DNA from: Triops longicaudatus
Taxonomy: Eukaryota > Arthropoda > Branchiopoda > Notostraca > Triopsidae
Reading direction: 5' to 3'
NCBI GenBank assembly: GCA_022885665.1
Contig: JAGQDJ010000206.1
Coordinates: 21,486-85,485 of the forward strand
DNA length: 64,000 nt
The notes under the pieces were generated by a model. It was given only the letters and a program-made list of their open reading frames with translations, had not been told where the DNA came from and made no database searches. Within the stretch, counting starts at the first letter, position 1. Each line of letters begins with the position of its first letter. A program made the position numbers and the translations under genes. Positions 1-10,473 of the stretch are shown here, piece by piece.

Positions 1-560
1 CGCGTTAATATTCGCTATATTTCTTGACAGATAACGTTATTTTAAAGTATATTTCTAAACAAGTTAAGTTTACAAGTCAACGTTTACATGTTCGAAAGGA
101 TTCAGGGAATTGAATCCTTTCAATTAAGCATTTTCAAAATTTTATTAACAATAAAATTTAGTTAAGAGTTAAGAAATTAAATTCTTCAGTTTCATTTCTC
201 AGTAAACGACAACATTTTTAATTAATTTAGACTAAAAATATTAACTACTTAAAAAATGCATTTTTACATAAATAAGAGTAAGTTAGAAATATCAATAAGA
301 GTAGGACAGAGCGCAAGAATTTTTGAAGTACTAATTGTTAAAAGTTATTTTTAAGTAATAAAGGATTGATACAGATACATTAGAAATAGAGAAACTCGAG
401 TTATTTCAAAGCGTAACCTGATGATGCTCTTCGCGAAATGCACATTAACGTTTGAGTATTAATGCATCAAATACTCACTACTTTTAATAAAAGAAGATTG
501 TAGAGCATATTTAGCTCATTTAAAGACAGAAAATATTTAATAATGCAAAAAGAATATGTA
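1..560. other. AT-rich intergenic DNA
   Basis: No open frame, RNA gene or clear repeat seen. The sequence runs into the degenerate tandem array that follows. The signal-peptide exon of the insulin-like gene could lie here or further upstream, but I found no convincing candidate. Confidence 0.5.
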
Positions 561-589
561 AAAACGAAAAGATATTTTCCAGGCGTATT

Positions 590-1890
590 AGCAAACCCTA
601 GCATGATGCAGCACTGTATGAATTGAGTAGTAACGTTACATTAGTATTGGTTATGCTACTAAATATAGCTTTTGGCGAACAAATTGTACTTTTATGCTAA
701 AAATATCTTTTAAAAAAGATAAAAAGTATGTTTTCAGAGGTGTTGCAAACCCTAACCGGCTACAGCTCAATGTGAGTAGTGACGCCGTGACGGCACTTTT
801 TTACCTTGTTTACTTAAAATTATAGCATTTTAAAGCGATTTAATGCTTAAAAAAGTTAAAATAACGAAAAGTTAAGCTTTCCAAGTAGTTGGCAAACCCT
901 AACCAGGTGCAGCCTTACAGGTTTAATAGCGAAGGCATTTTGGCGCTGCGATCACTGTTAAATGACATATTTAGCCTTCTAAGCACTTAAGAGCTCAAAA
1001 TACCTCGGAAAGAACATAAAAAGACCGTTTCTAAGAGTTTTAACTAACCTAGCCTGTTGCAGCACATCAAGAGTTGAGCAGTAATCAGACATGCCTTCAT
1101 TGCCAAATGAAGCCTCTTACATTAAGTTACATAAGCTTCTAACACTAAATTGCATAAGTTACATTAAGTACTTCAAACATAAGCTCTAAATAGCTTTGAA
1201 AACACATAAATGTAGGTTTGTTGGCGTTTTGTAAACCCCAACCAGCGACAACACTTTGAATTCTGAGTATAACGCTACAGTGGCGCTGGTTTATATTGAC
1301 TAATGAATCTTATAGCCTTAGAAGAACAAGAGATTAGAAGAAGTGTTTTATAAGCTCTAGTAGCATTTTAAAGCCTAAAACGTCTCACCAGTATCAGAAA
1401 CAGCAAACTTTCAAACCCTAACCTGATACAGCACGAGGTTTATTGAGTAGTAATCACTATGCTGCTGTTACTGAAAAATTACGATTCTAGCCCTTAAATC
1501 ATTTATAGTCTAAAAATACCTTTCGAAAAGTCGTAAAAAGTTCATTTCTAAGAAGTCTACAAACCCTAACCTGATATAGCACTTGATTAATTGATCATCA
1601 ATCACCCAGGTGGCACTACAAACACTGCAGAACGACTCTTCTAGCATTAACGTGCTATTTTAAGCTTAAAATAGCTTTAAAGTAAAAGAAAGAATCACCT
1701 TTGCACGCGGTTTACAAACCCTAGCCTGATACAGCTGAGTAATAACCGTCAAGTGGCTATGTCTACACTGTAAAACGCGGTTTCTGGCATTAAATAACTC
1801 GTTAAAGCACAGATTTTAGTTTTAGATTCGCGAAACAGAGAGCTTTGTACGTACATAACAAGCCCTAGCCTGGTACAGCGCAATAGGAAT
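590..1890. repeat. Degenerate ~150 bp tandem array
   Basis: Nine diverged units, each marked by a core close to caaaccctaacctgatacag, occur near 594, 748, 895, 1047, 1234, 1413, 1561, 1716 and 1861. Spacing is 145-187 bp. The core is usually followed by a GAGTAGTAA-like stretch, and units share AT-rich filler with TTTTAAGC-type words. A related core, once in each orientation, borders the separate array at 13262-14180 inside a CNDP2 intron, so this is a dispersed family. It may be an old satellite or a tandem multimer of a transposon end. The array stops at the hAT insertion at 1907. Confidence 0.7.
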
Positions 1891-3111
1891 CTAGCAGCAA
1901 AGCTGTCAGGGGCGGACTGGCCACCAGGGGGCCCACGCGGGATTTTTTCCAGACGGCCCTGTTGATCGGAGGAAGTTTTATTATTAGTTCGTTAAGAAAG
2001 TACTATGGTGAGCAAAAAAAACGTTTACCGAGCAAACCACAGAAGTCTAATGCTTTTGAGGCTGATTTACCTTCATTACGAGGGTGAAGAGACTCGAACC
2101 AGTCAGACGCAAAGCACAACACTGTGCACTTCAAAAGCACTTCAAAAGCACATATGCGCATGTTTTGCACTAGTTGAGCTTTTATCTGCTGTGGGCTGAG
2201 TGTAAATAGTGTGGCAACATCTGTTGGCGTAAAGTTGTACTAATAATTAGAATAGAGCAAAAGAATTTCTAGTCGATAATGTGCCCGTTAACGTACAGTT
2301 GGGACTTAAAAAAGACCAATATTTCCTTGCGTGGTCGCAAAGTCTTAGAATGGGAAAATAAAGGAGGAAAATAAACTTTACATATTGAAAATTGCATGTG
2401 ATGAAAAATTTTAATTCGCTGTTAGCTACCAGGTCAACGAGAAGGATATTTACCCCGACGTTCTAGCTGTAACATCTAAACTTTATTTTCACAAAGATGT
2501 CTGCTAATATTTTGTTATGCCGCAGTCAATTTCCATGGATGCGACCAGTCTGGGTGGCACAGGTTGCAAGAATCGACCATACATTTTTATTGTCGGCAAG
2601 ATCCTTACACGATTTTGTATATAGCTTCCTAAAAATACTATGATAATTCTTACCTTAGTCAAAGCCGTGGCTTTGCCGTTCACACGGTAATAATCTGGCG
2701 AAAAATGCAGTAAATAATTCCACACTATTGAAAGTGGAAAAGCACCTCTAAAGCCTATCCGCCGAAACTTCTCTCTATTTCAAACGGTGTCATTTACGCA
2801 CTGGGTAAGTGGTATTCTTTTAGGCCACCTCTTACGTGGGTTCGTTCGAGTCCTTCCACCTTCTTAATGAAGGTAAATCACCCTCAAGAGGCCTAATTAG
2901 ACTTCTGACGTTTGGTCGGCAAATGTTTATCTGCTCGCCACAGTAGAAGTGAAAGAAACGGATAGAGGCATACACTGGTTTATTTTGGCACAAGTAACGG
3001 TGAACATATGGGCAAACCACAGGGTAAGAAAATATTTTATTAAACTTTAGCTCTGACGGTTAAATCTCATTCAACGCTAATCAAAAACAAACAACTTAAG
3101 TGTGTATGAAT

Positions 3112-4729
3112 CTAGTTCGCCGTGAGGCGAGTTTTGACCAATTTTAGCTTACTGCATGCACGCTCAACAGACATTTGCGCAGATGACAAAGTTAGGAGAT
3201 ACATACTAAACAGGTTTGTGTAAGCCGCGGCACATGCAAAATCTTGTACCCAAACGTTGTACAAAATGCTATCTGCGCATCTAGGATTGGCAGTTCTTCC
3301 TGCGGGATCACAAATTTGCTCTGGGGGTTCGTTGGGTCCCTCCAGCTCATTCACGTCAATCAAACAACGTTCAAGGAGTAACTCATTTTCACTCTTGACC
3401 AGTTTCAGAAGCCTGATCACATTCCGCAGCGAAACTCTGGCTGGCCGATTTTGAATAGCTTTTAATATCCAAAAGAGGAATGAGTGGTCGGTAAACCGAC
3501 GAAAAGCTCACAAGTTCTTTTTCAAGCTGATCTGTGTTTACCCCTGCTCGCTGTGAGATCTTCTGCAAGCTATCGGCAGCGAATTAAGTCAGGATTTACA
3601 GCTATTTCAGAGAACTGCCATGGGTCTAGAAATCTCGCGCACTTTGATAAGATCCGAATTTTTCGAAATGTGTCATCCAAACTTGTTACTAGCTGGACCC
3701 CTACCGGCCTAAAAACCTCGACTCGAAAAAGTTGCATAGGATCCTGAGGTCTTTCGTAAGCAGCACTGCCCTGCCATCTTCTTGGAAACATAACCACCAT
3801 TTTAACTCCGCAGGAATCAGAATTTCTCAGGAGACTTTTCCATTCTTTCACTGACGGTGAACGCAAATTTCTTGGCTGTCTCTTGAATTTTCTTAACTAT
3901 AAACCAAGCAAACTTTTCTTCGCGTCTCTACCATTAAGTACGCTGTGAGAATATCCAAACCTTTGGTTTGGGGATTTCTTGAAACGGGACCAAAATCGAA
4001 TAAAAAAATTCAAGGAACTGCAAGAACATTCGTAAAAGTGCTAGAGCTAAGAAATAGAGATAAGGCCTCGGATGCGACACTACTATCGAATTTGCCTGAG
4101 TCAGCAATTTCATAGAGAGCGACCAGAGATATCCACAAAAACGCTCCCAGGCGCACTAAAATTCCAAGTGCAGCTTTACCACGAGCCCAGCACCGTGTCT
4201 GACCCAAGGTCTGAAGCCTTTTTAACTTTTCGTGCCCAAAATTTACGCTTCTGAATTCCCTCCAAACATCATCCCGCTGACAGGAATCTCCAATAGACTT
4301 TGCCAGCTTGTTCAAAAGACCCAAAAATTAGTTACGTCAACTGTCTCGAAGAAATAATAATACACAGGTTCAAAATATGACAGTAGCACCAAACAAATAC
4401 AGCACTGGGCATTTCTTTTATTATTTGCACCTGTAATCAGGGCCGGATTATAATAGAGGCTAAGTAGGCTGCAGCCTAGGGGCCCGTCAAAAAAGTACTC
4501 TTTCTCAGCAACACACATTCATTAATGGCCGCGGATACGTGAGCCTAGGGGCCCGTAAAGACTTAATCCGGCCCTGCCTGTAATCCGCGAAATTGACCTC
4601 CCAATTCAAGGCACCGTCGAAAGACATACCGACGGTATTCGTCACTCTCAAGCCATGCTGCGAAGCGAAATGCTGCCGCAATGCATGCATGCCGGCACCA
4701 GTACTGTCGTTTATTTCCAAAACCGCCAA
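3112..4729 (-). pseudogene. hAT transposase remnant
   Basis: Fragments read on the minus strand in the expected N-to-C order. From 4729 comes a block containing VGMSFDGALNW, matching the conserved aspartate block of hAT transposases. From 4324 comes a segment with LKRLQTLGQTRCWARGKAAL, like the TRW-x-R block. From 3866 comes a segment with FRVEVFRPV. From 3420 comes the C-terminal dimerisation motif LLTLSSAQMSVERACSKLKL. The fragments occupy three frames, contain stops, and are split by the nested MITE plus its target duplication. The architecture resembles ZMYM/52-kDa-repressor-type hAT transposases. It is non-functional and the N-terminal zinc finger was not found. Confidence 0.75.
4438..4576. 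mobile_element. Nested hAT MITE, 139 bp
   Basis: Perfect 13 bp terminal inverted repeats begin CAGGGCCGGATTA at 4438 and end TAATCCGGCCCTG at 4576. An exact 8 bp target duplication, CCTGTAAT, lies at 4430-4437 and 4577-4584. Inside, GCCTAGGGGCCCGT is directly repeated near 4475 and 4542. The element has no coding capacity. It interrupts the minus-strand hAT transposase remnant, so it inserted after the larger element. Its intact ends and duplication indicate it is younger than its host element. Confidence 0.93.
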
Positions 4730-6484
4730 AAGTATCTCCTCTATGGCCGTTCTACGAAACGCACAATTAGCACGCGCGACTCCTTGTGCTACCGTCTTGC
4801 GTTGAATCTAACAGCTAATTTTTTTTCTCGCCAATGCGCTGAAGGATTTTTTTTTTCTTAGTTGAACCAATAACACTTCTTATTAACTGTGCTCTTAGAC
4901 AGGAAAGTGACAAAGTTCCCTCGTCCATAGCTTGTAGATTCCTTTCTGGACAGCGCCAATTTGCGACTCGAATTGGATTCGATTTACCTCTGAAGATTAG
5001 CGTTAAAAAGTGAAATCAGCTTAACTATCTCGAGAAAGTTGCTATGACTTAAAGTGCTGTCATTAGGATTGTAAAGTGATTCGTTGGGTCCTGTGACCTC
5101 TAAAAGGGATTCCTTGCTTACCAAGGTGTTCTTACAATTTGAAAAACTCGATGCAAAACATCAATGTTTCTTCGAACTTGAGAAGCTCTTAATTCTTGGA
5201 GATCTTTGTTTATCAGAGTATCAACATGCAACGTTCCTTTTCTGTGCGATAAAAGCCTTAACGCTGTCCTGATGAATTTGAGAATTTTCATAACGCTCTG
5301 GTAGGTATAACGAAAGTCAGAGTACCCAGCGATGAAGCTAAGGAATCTAGAGAGAATACAATGCAGAGGCTACAGTGAAGGCTCTTAATCTTCCTGTCTT
5401 CAACGTGAATTGTTAGCAACGACATGTGAACTTTGGAAGAGAACCATAGTACCGTGTCTTCGGTTCAAAAGGAATGCATTCAGCCCCGACGAATGACGTA
5501 GGCTGGACTAGGTGGTGCTTTAGGAAATCAAGTTTTTGATGAGCATGGCTGTTGCTGGGTAAACTAAACTTGCTGACTTCTGGATTACCAGACTCGTCTG
5601 GCAGCCTCCGTCAAAAATGTTCCGCTCAGGAAATATTGTCAAAGAAGTAGATACTTCGTCATCTCCTACTTAATTGCCTTTGACTAGTTCTTGCTGTTGG
5701 AGTCTCGCTCAAATTCCGAAGGACAATTTTCCCCTAAGTAATCGGATTGTATTGTGACCTGTTTGTTAACATTGCATTTAAATAGACTAGAAGAGTAGAA
5801 TAGCAAAGGACTAGGAGTTATTGTGGCAAAGAACCTGATTTTTGGTTACTTTGGGCCTTTCCTGGCCTTTTCGAGTTCAGCAGCTCGTTTTTTCCTCTCT
5901 TTTTTGAGCACCGTCTTTTCTAGCGGGCCTTTCTCCTTTCATATTCACTAATGTTAACTAGTACTAGTTGTAAATGATTCCAAGAAATTAGGCTGGACAA
6001 GTAAAGAGTCAGGAAAGCTTGAAACTCATAGTAAGAACTTAAAGGCCATCTTGACTTGGCGACAACATTTTCCCTACTGAATCAGAAAGAGTTATGTGCC
6101 AAAAGACGCAGTCCGAAGAATTCAGTTTGTCATCTTGACAAAGTTTGCATTGCGAAGAAAAGTTCGCGGCTGCAGTAGAGCCGGCGAGGTAGGGGAGCTT
6201 ACCATTGTAGCCCAGCTTCTTAGCTCCCTCTTACGAAGGCTTATAGACTTTACTTCGCTTGCCTTTCTCTGCAAGATGCAGAGCTCAAGTCACAGGTGCG
6301 CAAGTTGCCTTTCAGGATCCTTGTCCGCTGTAAAGGCCCCGGCCCTCGAAAAGCTTTCAACTATAGCTTTCGAGCACCGGTTCACGCGGCATTTGCCACA
6401 ATGGCCAGTCCGTTCCTGAACGCTGTGTTGGCATAGAGGAGCTAGCTGCAGTGTAAGCAAAGGAGTATAATCAATTCTTGATAG

Positions 6485-8348
6485 GAAGACAACAAAGAGC
6501 AACAGCAGACAACTTTGCGGCAAGAAACTCACTGGGGCTTTGAACGTTGTATGCGGCCAAGGAAACTTCTATGGTGGGAGCAGTAACTCAGGTTTCTTTG
6601 AAAATTTTTCTGTTAGACGCGATGGGTTTCATAAAGCGACCGTTAGGCGCGAGGAAGACGAGAGATACGCCAAGCCCGCTTGAACCAGCGGTGAAGCGCT
6701 GCTGTCACCGGCCAATCGGCTGCAGCGAAGCGGAGTTGCAAACCTATTGCGCGAAGCCGGTTACGTCATCTCTTAAGTAAAACTTTTACATCCTTGCTAA
6801 ATTTAGAGAAAAATCCGAAAACTGTTTTGATGCTTAAATATAACTACTTCTTTGTGTAACGAAATTTCTTGGTAGGCCTACTTTGCAAAGCAGAAGCCAA
6901 AAGCTTTGTGGTCCGAAACTAACACACGCTTTGAAGGTTGTGTGCGGTGAAGGAAATTTTTACGGAGGAACTTTAAACTCAGGTAAAAACACACACACAA
7001 AATATATATATATAAATGAAATATATATATATATAAATGAAGCGCTTTAAGTTAATATGAGTGACAACTAGGTTCTAGGAAGACAAGACATGCTGAAAGT
7101 TCAGAGGATCGTGTTGTCGAACGCTGTTGTTTCCGATCCATCGGCTGTAGTAACAAGGAATTGCGCGAGTACTGTGCCACGCCTCCGATTCCTGGGTAAG
7201 TAATTTTATTACTTCGCGAGATTAAACGCTATTATTTAGCAATTGCTTCCGTATTCCTATTTTGTACATTCCACTGGATAAATTATAATTTAATAAAATT
7301 TTATAAACTATAAACTCAATTCAGTCAGTTGTTCTGTTGAATTTTTATCTATTTATTGGGGAAAAAAATGGAAATATTATAAAATTGAAACTTTCGTTTG
7401 TCAAGAAAAGGGTGTTTGCCGTGCATGCTTTTCCGTATGGTCGGTATTTGTTTGATGTTTTCATTGCAAGTTTCTTAGAGAAGCGTCGTAATTATTTGAA
7501 CTTAGACTATGTAGATGTGAATTGAATGTAGAACTACTTGTTCAGTTTTCAAACCTTCTTCTGGTAGGATAGGATGTAGTTTAGTGTTGCTTTGTAGTAG
7601 TCTAAAAAAATAAAGGGGAAAAAAGGGGAAAATTTTCCATTAATCTTTAATAGTTAATTAACATTAAAGTGCCTTAAAAAGTGCTTTCTCATTCAAGATG
7701 ACTCAAAAGAACTTATATATTACTGAAAAGAGCTCAGAATCGTAGATTTTTTCCAACGTAAAACGAATTATGAATCTCATGTTCTGCATGCCTGCATGAA
7801 AAGCACTGCCTTGCCTGCTCTTACATAGGTTCTATACCATTTTTTTCCTTCCCGTCGAACCGAATACTGTTTTAACTCGATCTTTGTATGAAACACTACA
7901 CGAGTGCTTACAACAAAGTACCGAACAATTTTGCTTTCAGACGATCCTATTATTTATAAATTTTCTTTTGCACTTGTCACTTTTAGTTTTGTGTAATTAT
8001 TTTTTTTTTCTTAATTTTGACACTGAATTTTAATATTGAAAATCGCATGTGACCTATTGCTTTAGTTTAAGTGAAGGATCCGTTACATTACAAGAGCCTT
8101 CCTTCCTTTTAGTTTTCTCAAGAAACCGAGTTGTAACATCGAGTAAGTTTTTTTTATCTTTGTCTAGGGGGAAGGAAGCGGATTTCGAAGATGGAACTGA
8201 AACGGATGTCTCAGCTTCCTTTGGTGACTCGGTGACCCTGAAGGACACTAGCGCCGAAACGTCAACTTTGCCCACCGTGGACGCCAGTCCTTATTTCATT
8301 GAAGTAACCTACGAAGCTTACACCGGTGACTTGTTTGTGGTTAATTAA
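6485..8348 (+). CDS. Tandem-module insulin/IGF-like precursor, 5' incomplete
   Basis: Exons 6485-6591, 6647-6776, 6876-6982, 7072-7195 and 8168-8348 join in frame to a stop at 8346-8348. Exons 1-2 encode one B-C-A module and exons 3-4 a second. B chains contain LCGKKLTGALNVVCGQGNFY and LCGPKLTHALKVVCGEGNFY, with the standard 11 residues between cysteines. A chains contain CCHRPIGCSEAELQTYC and CCFRSIGCSNKELREYC. Each short C region carries RKTR, and a basic residue pair or EXR precedes each A chain (AVKR, VVER), so furin-type processing is likely. Within-module introns are phase 1 (55 and 89 bp); introns before and after each module are phase 2. Exon 5 adds an acidic 59-residue tail rich in D, E, S and T, like an IGF E domain. 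Secretion is inferred from family. No signal-peptide exon is visible; a hAT element sits just upstream. Modules could be joined in one polyprotein or spliced alternatively. Confidence 0.75.
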
Positions 8349-8572
8349 GTAGCCCGATAAGAGGCGTGGCTTCTAATAACAGTCTCGAATTCTCCCCCAG
8401 TTTCCTCCCTTAAATTGCGTCTCGTAGGTTTCCTTTCCTGTTTGTCTCCCTTTTTATGTTCTCGCATCCCAGAAAGTACAAACACAATTTTAAAACTTTG
8501 AGTTTGGAATGTATTTTGGAAAAAAGTCACAGGCGAATATATTAAGTTAGTCGATTCTACAACAACAAAAAA

Positions 8573-9631
8573 TCAACAATAGTCAAATATTAATGAAGAG
8601 ATCAGATGACGAGCCGATGGGCAATTGGCGACAAACGCGTGTAATTTCTTCAAGAAATGATCCGAGCGTTCGTGACGAATATAAGGCGATAGATCAGAGT
8701 ACCCTCGTACCATTTCTTTCTCTGATTGACGCAAGTATTCCAGCGTTAACTTGAGATGCTTTTCGCGGCAAATTTCTCGCGCCAAATCCCGAACATAGTC
8801 CTTTTTACACAAGCCAGTGGTGTCGTTTGGACCCATTGGCCGGCTCCAGGTGTCAGGTACCAGCAACAAAACCACGAGACAGAACACGAGCTCGGTCTGG
8901 GTGAAAATAATACAAGTTTGGAACAGAGGACGAAAGAAACAAAAAATTGTCCAGAAATAAAATAAAAATCCTAAACTAATCTGAAATGAAAATAAATACT
9001 TGAGCAAAGGCTTTAAACTAGTTTATTTAACTTATAATAGCCCTTGATTATTGCAAAATAATACAGTCAATAGCTGGAGCTTGAAAAGCGCAAAAAAAAA
9101 GGGTCTTAAGCTACTACTAATGTTGCTGTTAATGGCAATCTGGCACAGTGGCTTGGTACTGCTGGGAGGCTGCACTCCCCTACAGTGCAGACTATCTAGA
9201 CTAGGTAAAACCTACAGCGTATGCCTCGAGCGGACGGATTTGCTGTTTACATGGGAATAATGTCTTTTTCGAGAGTCTATACTTAAGTTTTAGGTAGTAG
9301 ACATTCTTAAAGCTGACGCTATTTAAGGATTCACCTCACTAACGCTGACAATAATAGTCTTTTGCTAATTTACAGCAATTCTACTCCTAAATTCCGTAGA
9401 AGCTCCAGCAAAATCTGTTTCTGTCCGGCAAACTTCATATCAATATGTGAATGCAGCTGTATAAAATTGTAAATGGAAAATTCACTGAAATGCTTGCCTT
9501 TTCATTGAAATTCCTTCAGAGTTTTGTTAAGACTTATATAAGGATATAAATAAATTTTAAAAAAGGTTTAAAACTGGTTATCACAATCAATAAAAGACAA
9601 CTTTGAAAACACTTACTTTGAGAGCAGACAT
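8573..9631 (-). CDS. Small secreted four-cysteine protein, family unknown
   Basis: Exon 1 is 9617-9631 (MSALK, followed by a consensus AAA/GTAAGT donor). Exon 2 is 8573-8896, entered through a TTTTCACCCAG acceptor in phase 0. The product is about 112 residues with a signal peptide (hydrophobic VFCLVVLLLV, residues about 9-18). The mature part is charged and helix-prone, with four cysteines: two in GLCKKDYVRDLAREICREKH and two near the C-terminus (ANC and FDYC, where the last cysteine is the final residue). The first pair loosely recalls a relaxin B chain but has 12, not 11, residues between cysteines, and there is no CC motif. I therefore do not assign it to the insulin family. It is convergent with the insulin-like gene, with stops about 225 bp apart. 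Function unknown. Confidence 0.55.
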
Positions 9632-10473
9632 GATTAACACAACTCTAAATTTCCACGAAAGGTGGAAAACTATCACAATTAAAGCTCTACAAACAGAAAG
9701 CTAACCTAACAGGTGGTTAAAACTCGACTGAATGCTAAGTCTGACACGCTGCTAGCTTTTTATGTTAAAATCTGTGTCGTCCTATCGAAACATATCCATA
9801 AAAAGTGTCCTTTTCTGTACCAGCTTTTCCTCCCACCTTTTTTGTCTTTCCCACATCTTTCATCAATGAACTTCGGTTTTCCCCGATTCCACGGAGCTGG
9901 ATGCTGCGAGTTCTACAGAAAGATTCCGGATGAGTCTGGTTTAGGGCAGAGAACCAGAAAGAGAACACGAAAACCGGAAATTGGCCTTCATATGCAAGTT
10001 TTGAGGGGTTTTGTGGAGAAAGCCACAGTTTTCCACACATTCAATAGGAGCTCGACCGGCGTTAATTCTTAGAAGTTGCTAAAAAAACCCACCCCAAACC
10101 GCGTTATCCCGTTTTTGGTAGCTTAAACATTAATTAACTCGCTGTAAAGCATTGATTGCTTACGCAGATAAACTACACTGAAAGTTGATAAAAGAGCTCG
10201 TTAAGAAATTAACATAGTAACGTCGAATAATGACTAATAATGGAAATGAACGCGAATTTTTATATATTTGCGCAAGGCACTTGTATTTCAACCTAAAACA
10301 CCATTTATGGAAGAAAAAACGTGAAAGACCAAGAGAAAACGGCGTAACATGCTGAATTCATCCATTTTTAAAATAGCTAACACAAATGGAAGAATTGGAT
10401 ATAGATTTTCACAGCCGTAGACAAGTTTGTGTCATTGGCTTTATAACGTGATGAGTTGCCGCCAAAAGCGGAG
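9632..10473. other. Intergenic; nothing assigned
   Basis: Short open frames on both strands at about 9713-10072 contain basic runs, but show no family motif, credible splice structure or signal peptide. The region separates the four-cysteine gene from the 3' end of CNDP2. Confidence 0.5.

Larger units (their letters stand above)
1907..6418 (-). mobile_element. hAT DNA transposon, degenerate, 4.5 kb
   Basis: The left end reads caggggcggactggcca and the right end is its inverted partner with 15 of 17 bases matching; the two differences are transitions. The flanks carry an 8 bp target duplication with one mismatch, AAAGCTGT (1899-1906) and AACGCTGT (6419-6426). CAG-type ends with 8 bp duplications are diagnostic of hAT elements. 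Transposase fragments lie inside on the minus strand in several frames, so the element is dead. A smaller hAT MITE is inserted at 4438-4576. The right end stops only 66 bp before the first visible exon of the insulin-like gene. Confidence 0.82.

Noticed and set aside
2080..2160. tRNA-like GGTTCGAGTC word on the minus strand
   Set aside because: No matching T-arm stem, acceptor stem or anticodon arm can be drawn.
6592..6616. A 25 bp intron in the first insulin-like module (acceptor at GTTAG, 6616)
   Set aside because: In frame but implausibly short; the acceptor at 6646 gives a 55 bp intron and a C region (NSG-ARKTR) that aligns with module 2 (NSG-SRKTR).
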